A stretch of DNA of 49,894 nucleotides. It comes from Gammaproteobacteria bacterium (GTDB lineage: Bacteria > Pseudomonadota > Gammaproteobacteria > SZUA-140). Positions 9,126-16,110 of this stretch are shown here, piece by piece. The notes beneath the pieces are model-generated. The model saw only the letters and a list, made by a program, of their open reading frames with translations, searched no databases and was not told the DNA's origin. The translations under genes and the position numbers were made by a program. The stretch covers positions 1 to 49,894 of the forward strand of contig JALSGV010000139.1 of NCBI GenBank assembly GCA_026982565.1. The letters are read 5' to 3'. Each line of letters opens with the position of its first letter. Position 1 is the stretch's first letter.

Positions 9126-9217
9126 CCTGAGTCCGTGGATTCAGGGTGGATGCAGAGCGCAAGATATTGGTTTCACCGTGGGACTCAAAAAATACCGCAC
9201 CAACCAAATGGTTACTA
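9126..9217 (-). mobile_element. Truncated palindrome-ended element (family 2) interrupted by MITE copy B
   Basis: The stretch starts with CCTGAGTCCGTGGATTCAGG, then reads GGATGCAGAGCGCAAGATATTGG and so on. It matches the reverse complement of the right half of the 160-bp element at 30065-30224, through the A-run and the AATGGTTA centre. The match stops where the TA-flanked MITE begins at 9218, and the other half is not found beyond the MITE. This is a nested insertion with loss of one half. Confidence 0.7.
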
Positions 9218-9497
9218 TTAACCCGGCAACAATATATATCGTATTCAGGACTTCAGGCCTGTGCTGGAACAAGGCGCGGTGCGCAGGCAATGGTAATTCC
9301 ATTGTCAAGCGCCGCAACGCCGTGCCGGCGCAGGCCTGAAGTCCCTAACAGGTTGATATTAAAAGACAGGCCATTGCGTGCCGGCCCGCTGACTGCGTTG
9401 GCGAAACTTGCTGTAGAATGACTACAGCGCCATTTCGCCGCCTTGCAGCGAACCGGCACGCAATGGCTGAATACGATATATATTGTTGCCGGGTTAA
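9218..9497 (+). mobile_element. MITE-like element, copy B (complete, 280 bp)
   Basis: Complete copy flanked by TA on both sides. The ends are a 31-bp perfect inverted repeat starting TTAACCCGGCAACAATATAT. Inside are two long hairpins: one with 14-bp arms GGACTTCAGGCCTG/CAGGCCTGAAGTCC, and one with 15-bp arms GCCATTGCGTGCCGG. The second encloses CTGTAG-N5-CTACAG. No transposase is encoded. TA flanks and TTAACCC ends recall IS630/Tc1-mariner-type MITEs; the parent transposase is not in this window. It lies between pilE and the SBBP gene. Confidence 0.88.
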
Positions 9498-9527
9498 TAA
9501 CCCGGCAACAATATATATCGTATTTAG
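9498..9527 (+). repeat. Solo terminal repeat abutting MITE copy B
   Basis: TAACCCGGCAACAATATATATCG follows the right end of copy B head to head, forming a near-perfect ~49-bp palindrome (about 9473-9521). It reads like the left end of a second, mostly deleted element next to the first. The SBBP gene begins 45 bp later, so this hairpin is in its promoter or leader region. Confidence 0.75.
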
Positions 9528-9542
9528 CGCCGCGTCATTGTA

Positions 9543-9566
9543 GAATTCCCCTGAGTACAGGGGAGT
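9543..9566 (+). promoter_or_regulatory. Hairpin covering the ribosome site of the SBBP gene
   Basis: GAATTCCCCTG and CAGGGGAGTTC pair over 11 bp (one G-U) around a 4-base loop, AGTA. The 3' arm contains the AGGGGAG Shine-Dalgarno sequence 7 bases before the TTG start at 9573. The structure would hide the ribosome site and suggests translational control; this is inferred from sequence only. Confidence 0.45.
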
Positions 9567-9572
9567 TCAAGC

Positions 9573-12485
9573 TTGCATAATTACAGTATATCCGGAAAAA
9601 CAAGCTTTTTTGGCGCTGCGCTGCTGTTCCTGACGGCAATCACTGTCGTTTCGGGGCTGAGCGCATGGCAGGAGGACGGGCCAGGCCGCGATGAATCACG
9701 CGAGGGCTCTCTTCGAATTACCGCGTCTCCAACCATCCCCCTGATTTTCGAGAAAAATCAGGGCCAGGCTGCCGCCGGCATCCTCTATCGGGCCTTGAGC
9801 CCATACTATGCGGTCGATTTTACCCGGCAAGGCGCCTTGGTCAAAATTGGCCGCCAGCAAGGCACGGACCTGACTCTTGCAATACGTCCCATTGGCGCCA
9901 ACCCGTCTCCCTCCCTGTCGGGAGAGCGCCTCCTTCCAGGCAGGCATCACTACCTGAACGGCCGTGATCCCTCCCAATGGCGAAGGGATATTCCAACCTA
10001 TGCCGCCGTCCGTTACCAGGCTGTCTATCCCGGTATCGACATGCTGTTCCGCGGCAACGAAAACCGCCTGGAATACGATTTTATCGTCACGCCTGGGGCG
10101 GACCCGGCGGCCATCCAGCTCCAGTTTCCCGGCGCGGACGATATGCGTATAGACGGCGACGGCGCCCTGCGCCTGTCCGTGGCCGGGCGCCAGATCACCC
10201 AGCCTCCGCCAGTCATCTACCAGGAGGCAGGCGATACCCGGACCCTCGTCATCGGCGGCTATACGCTCGATGCGCAACGCAGGGTCGGTTTCACCATCGC
10301 CGCCTACGATCCGGCGCTGCCCCTGGTCATAGACCCAGTGCTGGTCTACGCCTCCTTCATGGGTGGGTCCGGGGATGACAAATCCTTCGACCTGGCCCTG
10401 GACAATGCCGGCAACATCTATATCGCCGGGTCCACCAACTCTCCCGACCTGCCCACGACCGGCGGTGCGCTGGACAGCGCCTGTGGCAGCGACGGCAACT
10501 GCGACGCCGCGGTCAGTGGCGGCACGACCATTCTCAACACGGATTTCTTCGTCACCAAACTGGATCCCTCCGGCGCGCCTGTCTACACCACCTATCTGGG
10601 CGGCAGCCAAAGTGACGTGGCGACGGGCATCGTGGTCAACGGCGCCGGCGAGGCCTATCTCAGCGGCTATACCGCCTCCGCCGATTTCCCTACCACACCC
10701 GGGGCTTTCGATCCCGCCTGCACCGACACAAGTCCCGCGGATGGCTTCTGTGACGAAGGTGTCGAAGCCACCGTGGTAAAACTCAACGCCAGCGGCAACA
10801 ACCTGCTTTATTCCACTTACCTGGGTGGCAATGGCGACGACTATGCCCGCGCCATCGCCATCGACGGCACGGGCGCCGCCTATGTGACAGGCGACACGGC
10901 ATCGGGTGATTTTCCCATGGCCCCGGGTGTTTTCGCCGGCGAAGAGGATGTCTTCGCCGCCAAGCTGGACGCTGCTGGTTCAACGCTGCTGTATGCCACC
11001 TATGTGGGCGGCATCGGCACGGACATCGGCCTCGACATCGCCGTGGATACCGGCGGCAATGCCTACCTCACGGGCTTTACCGCCTCGGCGGATTTTCCGG
11101 TTACAGCAGGCGCTCTTGATACACTGTGCGGCTCGACCGGCGCCTGCGACGGCCTGGTGGATGACAACAACGACGGCGTCTTCGAAACCATTTTCACCTT
11201 CGACGCCTTCGTCACCAAGCTCGACGGGTCGGGCATGAACATGCTGTATTCAACCTACCTGGGGGGCGAACGTTATGATCATGGCAACGCCATTACCGTG
11301 GACAGCGCGGGGAATGCCTATGTGGCCGGAGAGACCCGCTCCAACGCCTTTCCGCCAGCCCTCTCAACAACGGCCTATCAGAACGCCATTGCCGGCAGCT
11401 ACGACGGCTACCTGGCGCGTCTCAACGCGGCGGGAACCGCCCTGGATTTCTTCACCTACATCGGTGGAACCCACGGCGATACGGTCTCTGACCTGGCAGT
11501 CGCCCCTGATGGCGGGATTCATCTGCTGGGCAGCACCTTCTCGCGAGACTTCCCGGTGCTGGCGCCTTTCCAGAATCCGCCGCCCCAGCGTCAGGACGAT
11601 ACCGTCATTGTCTATGATTCAGATGCCTGGCTTGCCAGATTCAATGCCGACGCCTCGACCCTGCGCGCTTCCAGCACCTTTGGCGGACAGCACAATGACT
11701 ACGGCACGGCGCTGGGCGTGGGCGGGGACGGCAAGGCCTACCTGACCGGCTATACCGTTTCCGTCGACATGCCTGTCACCTCGATGGCTAACCAAAGCAC
11801 CCATGGCAACGAGATTCCGGGCGACACCGTCGCCGGTGTGGACAGCTATATCGCCATCGTCAGCCAGGGGGATGGCGACCTGGCCGTATCACTCGCGGGC
11901 GACCCGGAAACCATCACCCAGGGGCAAACGGTCACCTACCAGGCCGTGGTCACCAATATCGGGACAGTCGATGCGGAGGGCGTGCGCCTCGATTACGAAA
12001 TCATCAAGGACACCTCGCCCGTGACCGCCACCCCCTCCCAGGGAAGCTGCGGCTTACCGGCAGCCAGAGTCTCCTGTGACCTGGGCATGCTTGCCGCCAA
12101 CGGCGGCAGCGCCACCGTGACATTCACCATCGCACCCAATGGTGCGGAGAACCTGGTCAACCATGTCGCCGTCAGCGCCAGAATGAGTGACAGCGACCCC
12201 GGCAACAACAGCGCCAGCGTGACCACCACGGTCAAATCCATCAGCTTCGCCGCAGGTCCTGACCAGGACGATCACGGCCATCACGATGGCCATGACGACG
12301 GGAGCGGTGGAGGCGGCCTGGGCCTGTATCTGCTGGCGGGGCTCCTGCTGTACGGGCTGCGCGGAATGCGCCGCATCAGGCCGCGCGATAATCAGCGCGC
12401 AGACGTTCCGCCGCGGCCACCATTCTTTCCAGCGCCCGGATCACCTCTGGCCACCGGCGCGTCTTCAGCCCGCAATCGGGGTTGA
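9573..12485 (+). CDS. Exported SBBP-repeat beta-propeller protein with DUF11-like domain and C-terminal anchor
   Basis: 970 residues from a TTG start with AGGGGAG 7 bases upstream. There is a hydrophobic N-terminal segment (residues ~9-32). A region starting [10 protein letters not shown] is typical of the domain that precedes SBBP repeats. Many repeats of the form YLGGxxxDxAxxIAVDxxGNAYxxGxTxSxDFP run over about 250-750. A DUF11-like beta-sandwich (~770-890, [18 protein letters not shown]) follows, then a His/Asp-rich linker, GSGGGG, a hydrophobic helix and RGMRR, which resembles a GlyGly-CTERM sorting tail. About 37 further residues overlap metE antisense. It is probably surface-exposed; function unknown. 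Confidence 0.8.
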   Translation: MHNYSISGKTSFFGAALLFLTAITVVSGLSAWQEDGPGRDESREGSLRITASPTIPLIFEKNQGQAAAGILYRALSPYYAVDFTRQGALVKIGRQQGTDLTLAIRPIGANPSPSLSGERLLPGRHHYLNGRDPSQWRRDIPTYAAVRYQAVYPGIDMLFRGNENRLEYDFIVTPGADPAAIQLQFPGADDMRIDGDGALRLSVAGRQITQPPPVIYQEAGDTRTLVIGGYTLDAQRRVGFTIAAYDPALPLVIDPVLVYASFMGGSGDDKSFDLALDNAGNIYIAGSTNSPDLPTTGGALDSACGSDGNCDAAVSGGTTILNTDFFVTKLDPSGAPVYTTYLGGSQSDVATGIVVNGAGEAYLSGYTASADFPTTPGAFDPACTDTSPADGFCDEGVEATVVKLNASGNNLLYSTYLGGNGDDYARAIAIDGTGAAYVTGDTASGDFPMAPGVFAGEEDVFAAKLDAAGSTLLYATYVGGIGTDIGLDIAVDTGGNAYLTGFTASADFPVTAGALDTLCGSTGACDGLVDDNNDGVFETIFTFDAFVTKLDGSGMNMLYSTYLGGERYDHGNAITVDSAGNAYVAGETRSNAFPPALSTTAYQNAIAGSYDGYLARLNAAGTALDFFTYIGGTHGDTVSDLAVAPDGGIHLLGSTFSRDFPVLAPFQNPPPQRQDDTVIVYDSDAWLARFNADASTLRASSTFGGQHNDYGTALGVGGDGKAYLTGYTVSVDMPVTSMANQSTHGNEIPGDTVAGVDSYIAIVSQGDGDLAVSLAGDPETITQGQTVTYQAVVTNIGTVDAEGVRLDYEIIKDTSPVTATPSQGSCGLPAARVSCDLGMLAANGGSATVTFTIAPNGAENLVNHVAVSARMSDSDPGNNSASVTTTVKSISFAAGPDQDDHGHHDGHDDGSGGGGLGLYLLAGLLLYGLRGMRRIRPRDNQRADVPPRPPFFPAPGSPLATGASSARNRG

Positions 12486-14661
12486 CCCACAGGCGCTCTG
12501 CCGGGATATGGGCCTGGGCCCTGCGGATCAAATCCACCATGTGTTCCACCTCGGGGATATTGGGTGAGTGGATATCATAGACCCCCGGCCCGATGTCGTT
12601 GTGATACGTGTGATCCTCGAACGCCTCCAGCAACTCCATGTCCGAACGTGAGGTTTCGATGGTTATCACGTCGGCGTCCATGGCAATGATGGCCGGCATG
12701 ATATCGTTGAATTCCGAATAACACATATGCGTGTGTATCTGTGTGCTGTCGTCAACGCCACAGGAGGCAATGCGGAAGGCATGAACGGCCCATTCAAGAT
12801 AGTCCGGCCAGTCGGCCCTGCGCAGCGGCAACCCTTCGCGCAAGGCCGCCTCATCGATCTGTATGATGCGAATACCGGCCGCCTCCAGATCCTGCACTTC
12901 TTCACGCAGTGCCAAAGCAATCTGCCGACAGGTCTCCTCCCGTGGCTGATCGTCACGCACGAATGACCAGTTGAGAATCGTCACGGGCCCCGTCAGCATT
13001 CCCTTGACCGGCTTTTCCGTCAACGACTGGGCAAAGCCGATCCACGCCACGGTCATCGCCGCCCGGCGGTAGATATCACCAAAAATTATTGGCGGCTTGA
13101 CGCAGCGCGAACCATAGGACTGCACCCACCCGAGTTGCGTAATGGCGCAGCCCTCCAGTAATTCTCCGAAATATTCCACCATATCACTGCGCTCCGGCTC
13201 GCCATGAACCAGCACATCGAGCCCCAGGGAAACCTGGGTTGCGATACAGCGCGCAATCTCATCATGCATGGCCGCAATATAGCCTTCCTCATCCACTACT
13301 CCCTGCCTGAAATCCCGGCGTACACGGCGAATCTGCGCGGTCTGGGGAAACGAGCCTATTGTAGTGGTGGGAAACAATGGCAGTTCCAACCATGCCTGCT
13401 GCGCCTCGCGCCGCTTCTCATGGGAAGATTGCCGCGCCTGGCGTCCTTCACCCACTTCCCTGACCCGCTTTCGCACCCCTGGATTGCGGGTCCTGGGCGA
13501 TGCAAGCCGCGCCGCATGAGCGCGCGCCGCTGCCGCCAGGGCTTCGTTGACGGCGGGATCGTCCGGTTCGTCCAGGGCGCGCCGCAGCAAGACCAGTTCA
13601 TCGAGTTTCTGCACGGCAAAGGACAGCCATGAGGCGAGTTCTTCATCCAACCCCGTTTCCTGCTCCAGATCCACGGGCACATGCAACAAGGAACAGGAAG
13701 GGGCGATCCAAAGCCGTTTTCCCAGGCGTTCGCGCGCTTCACGCAGGGCATCCAGAGCCTGCGCCGGATTACAACGCCATACATTTCTCCCGTCGATGAT
13801 TCCCACCGAGAGCACTTTGTAGGCCGGCAGCCAGTTGAGCACATCCCTGAGTTGCTCCGGCGCCCGTATGGCGTCGATATGCAGCCCCTCCACCGGCAGT
13901 TGGCATGCCAGGCGCAAATTGTCTCCCAGGCCGCCGAAATACGTGGTCAGCAGTATTTTCAGCCCCCCACCCTGCAAACGGTTGTAGGTGGATTCAAAGG
14001 CGTTGCGCCATGCCTGGGGCAAATCCAGCGCCAGAACCGGCTCGTCGATCTGCATCCATTCGACACCGAGCGCCTTGCACCGCGCGAGAATCCCGCCATA
14101 GACAGGCAACAGGCTCTCGAGGAGGGTCAGGCGGTCGAAGTTTCCGCCCTTGGTCTTGCCCAGCCACAGATAAGACAACGGCCCCAGCAACACCGGTTTG
14201 GCCACATACCCTTGCGCCTGGGCCTCGGAGATTTCCCCGAACAATCCCGCCTCTCCCAGGGAGAATGTCTGCCCTGCCCGAAATTCTGGAACAATATAGT
14301 GATAATTGGTATCGAACCATTTGGTCATCTCACAGGCATGCACCTGCTCTCCCGCCTTCACGTTCCCGCGCGCCATGGCGAAATAGCATTCCAGCCCCCC
14401 GCCCATCCCGGCAAAGCGCGGAGGCACCACGCCCAGCATCAGGCTGGTATCCAGCACGTGGTCATACAGGGAAAAATCCCCCACTGTCACGAAATCCAGT
14501 CCTTTTTCCTGCTGCAAACGCCAGTGCCTGCGACGTAATTCGCTGCCTGTCCGGCGCAAGCCCTCTTCGTCCAGGCGACCTTGCCAGTACGCCTCCAGCG
14601 CGGCCTTCAATTCGCGCCGCGCGCCGATACGGGGAAAACCCAGAATATGATGAATAGTCAT
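12376..14661 (-). CDS. metE: Cobalamin-independent methionine synthase MetE
   Basis: 761-residue enzyme transferring the methyl group of 5-methyltetrahydropteroyl-triglutamate to homocysteine without B12. The N-terminal half begins [17 protein letters not shown]. The C-terminal catalytic barrel shows zinc ligands in HMCYSEFND (His ~645, Cys ~647), ETSRSD (Glu ~669) and NPDCGLKTR (Cys ~729). An AGGAG site precedes the ATG. It is divergent from metR across 110 bp with MetR-type sites. Its 3' end overlaps the SBBP gene by 110 bp on the opposite strand. It fits a B12-sparing role in a region rich in B12 genes. Confidence 0.96.
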   Translation of the reverse strand: MTIHHILGFPRIGARRELKAALEAYWQGRLDEEGLRRTGSELRRRHWRLQQEKGLDFVTVGDFSLYDHVLDTSLMLGVVPPRFAGMGGGLECYFAMARGNVKAGEQVHACEMTKWFDTNYHYIVPEFRAGQTFSLGEAGLFGEISEAQAQGYVAKPVLLGPLSYLWLGKTKGGNFDRLTLLESLLPVYGGILARCKALGVEWMQIDEPVLALDLPQAWRNAFESTYNRLQGGGLKILLTTYFGGLGDNLRLACQLPVEGLHIDAIRAPEQLRDVLNWLPAYKVLSVGIIDGRNVWRCNPAQALDALREARERLGKRLWIAPSCSLLHVPVDLEQETGLDEELASWLSFAVQKLDELVLLRRALDEPDDPAVNEALAAAARAHAARLASPRTRNPGVRKRVREVGEGRQARQSSHEKRREAQQAWLELPLFPTTTIGSFPQTAQIRRVRRDFRQGVVDEEGYIAAMHDEIARCIATQVSLGLDVLVHGEPERSDMVEYFGELLEGCAITQLGWVQSYGSRCVKPPIIFGDIYRRAAMTVAWIGFAQSLTEKPVKGMLTGPVTILNWSFVRDDQPREETCRQIALALREEVQDLEAAGIRIIQIDEAALREGLPLRRADWPDYLEWAVHAFRIASCGVDDSTQIHTHMCYSEFNDIMPAIIAMDADVITIETSRSDMELLEAFEDHTYHNDIGPGVYDIHSPNIPEVEHMVDLIRRAQAHIPAERLWVNPDCGLKTRRWPEVIRALERMVAAAERLRADYRAA

Positions 14662-14722
14662 TTGCCGCTCCTGCTTCCGTCATGCTTGCAGTACCTGGCA
14701 AAGTATGGTGACATCCCCATAT

Positions 14723-14766
14723 TGAATCAAACTCATTATTTTCAACAAATACATGAATATAATTCA
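14723..14766. promoter_or_regulatory. MetR binding sites between metE and metR
   Basis: TGAATATAATTCA (14754-14766) fits the MetR consensus TGAA-N5-TTCA exactly. TGAATCAAACTCA (14723-14735) matches in 7 of 8 fixed positions. Two tandem sites are the known arrangement in the E. coli metE-metR region. The exact site ends 5 bases before the metR start, so it could also serve autorepression. Confidence 0.65.
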
Positions 14767-14771
14767 CTATC

Positions 14772-15665
14772 ATGCTTGAATTCCGTCACCTGCGCACACT
14801 CAAGGCGCTGGCCTGCAGCCCCTCCCTTGCCCAGGCCGCGGCGCGGCTGCACCTGACCCCATCGGCGCTGTCCCACCAGATCAAGGCGCTGGAGGACTAT
14901 TTCGGAACCCCCCTGTTGCTGCGCGGCAGCCGCCCGCCGGGGCTGACGCCCGCTGGCCAGCGTCTACTCACTCTGGCAGAACAGGTATTGCCCCTAATCG
15001 AGGACGCCACCGAAGCGGTGCGAAAGATGGCGGACGGCGACAGCGGCCGTCTCTACATCACCATCGAGTGCCACGCCTGCTTCGAATGGCTGCTGCCGAC
15101 CCTGGAGCGCTTCCGTCAGGACTGGCCGCAAGTGGAGGTGGACATCCGCCTGGGAGTCAGCTTCGATCCTCTCCCTGCCTTGCAGCGTGGCGAGGTGGAT
15201 CTGGTCATCACTTCGGACCCGGCGGACCTGGCGGCCGTGCACTTTGTCCCTCTCTTCTCATATCAGGCCCTACTGGTGCTCGCCCATGACCACCCCCTCC
15301 TGACGCATGCCCACATCAGCCCCTGGCATCTCGCCCATGAAACCCTGATCACCTATCCCGTCGAACGCCAGCGCCTGGATGTCTTCACGCGTTTCCTGCA
15401 GCCCGCCGGCGTCGAGCCACGCGCCATCCGCCAGACGGAACTGACGACCATGATGCTGCAGCTCATCGCCATCGGCCGCGGTGTCGCAGTACTGCCCGAC
15501 TGGGTGTTGCGGGAACGCACGGAAAAGACCCGGCTCGCCACCCGCCCGCTGGGCGCGGAAGGCCTGTTTGGCACCCTCTACGCCGCCCTGAGGCGCAATG
15601 ATGTCAAATTGCCTTACATCGAAGATTTTCTGCGCCTGGCGAGACAGCAGGAAAACCATGACTGA
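14772..15665 (+). CDS. metR: LysR-type regulator MetR
   Basis: 297-residue LysR-family activator of methionine genes, with homocysteine as known co-effector. The N-terminal winged helix (residues ~1-65) reads MLEFRHLRTLKALA...LTPSALSHQIKALE; the effector domain follows. Divergence from metE and the TGAA-N5-TTCA sites between them support MetR rather than another LysR protein. A 20-bp palindromic repeat lies two bases after its stop codon. Confidence 0.88.
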   Translation: MLEFRHLRTLKALACSPSLAQAAARLHLTPSALSHQIKALEDYFGTPLLLRGSRPPGLTPAGQRLLTLAEQVLPLIEDATEAVRKMADGDSGRLYITIECHACFEWLLPTLERFRQDWPQVEVDIRLGVSFDPLPALQRGEVDLVITSDPADLAAVHFVPLFSYQALLVLAHDHPLLTHAHISPWHLAHETLITYPVERQRLDVFTRFLQPAGVEPRAIRQTELTTMMLQLIAIGRGVAVLPDWVLRERTEKTRLATRPLGAEGLFGTLYAALRRNDVKLPYIEDFLRLARQQENHD

Positions 15666-15667
15666 GA

Positions 15668-15687
15668 CCTGAATCCGTGGATTCAGG
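15668..15687. repeat. Palindromic repeat CCTGAATCCGTGGATTCAGG, solo copy with 5-bp direct repeats
   Basis: Perfect 9-base arms around GT. The pentamer TGAGA occurs directly on both sides (15663-15667 and 15688-15692), as expected for a target-site duplication. It sits immediately after metR, and no T-run follows. Confidence 0.85.
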
Positions 15688-15794
15688 TGAGAACCATGAG
15701 CGTCGAAAAACCGGCAGCATCATCCCCCCCACAAACACTTGCCATCAAATCAGGCCTGTTATATCTTGTAGCCAGCTCTTCACATCAACACTAG

Positions 15795-15985
15795 ATATTG
15801 TGCTTGAAACAGGGAATCCGGTGAGAATCCGGAACTGTCGCGCAGCGGTGTTGGGGAACGAAAGGTTGCCGATGGCTGGCCATCAGGCGCCGCCCCAGGG
15901 GCGGTAAGCCGCAACCGGAGGTGATCTCCCGGTTCTTGCAGAACCGCGCGGATCGTGCCCCAGAGTCCGAATACCTGTCGAGGAG
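15795..15985 (+). ncRNA. Cobalamin (AdoCbl) riboswitch upstream of nrdAB
   Basis: The core of the cobalamin riboswitch is visible: GAATCCGGTGAGAATCCGG, ACTGTCGCGCAGCGGTG, GCCGATGGC, and the 3' segment AGTCCGAATACCTGTCGAGG. The B12-box part is less canonical than in the second riboswitch at 20922. The nrdA start is ~125 bases downstream. CTCGCGT/ACGCGAG could pair in that stretch, and CTTTCC (16053-16058) is complementary to GGAAAG just before the ATG. Control could therefore be at translation. Expected effect: RNR repressed when B12 is plentiful. Confidence 0.85.
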
Positions 15986-16110
15986 TGATACACCCGAGCC
16001 TCGCGTCAAGGCCGCTGGTGCCGGCAGCCCCGTTCGTCCGACCGCTGTCCACCTTTCCGTCACGCGAGCCTCATCAATTTTCATGCTGACAGGAAGAGGA
16101 TTAAGGAAAG

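Noticed and set aside
15677..15907. Small open frame over the first riboswitch
   Set aside because: It overlaps the aptamer core and has no ribosome site or recognisable product.
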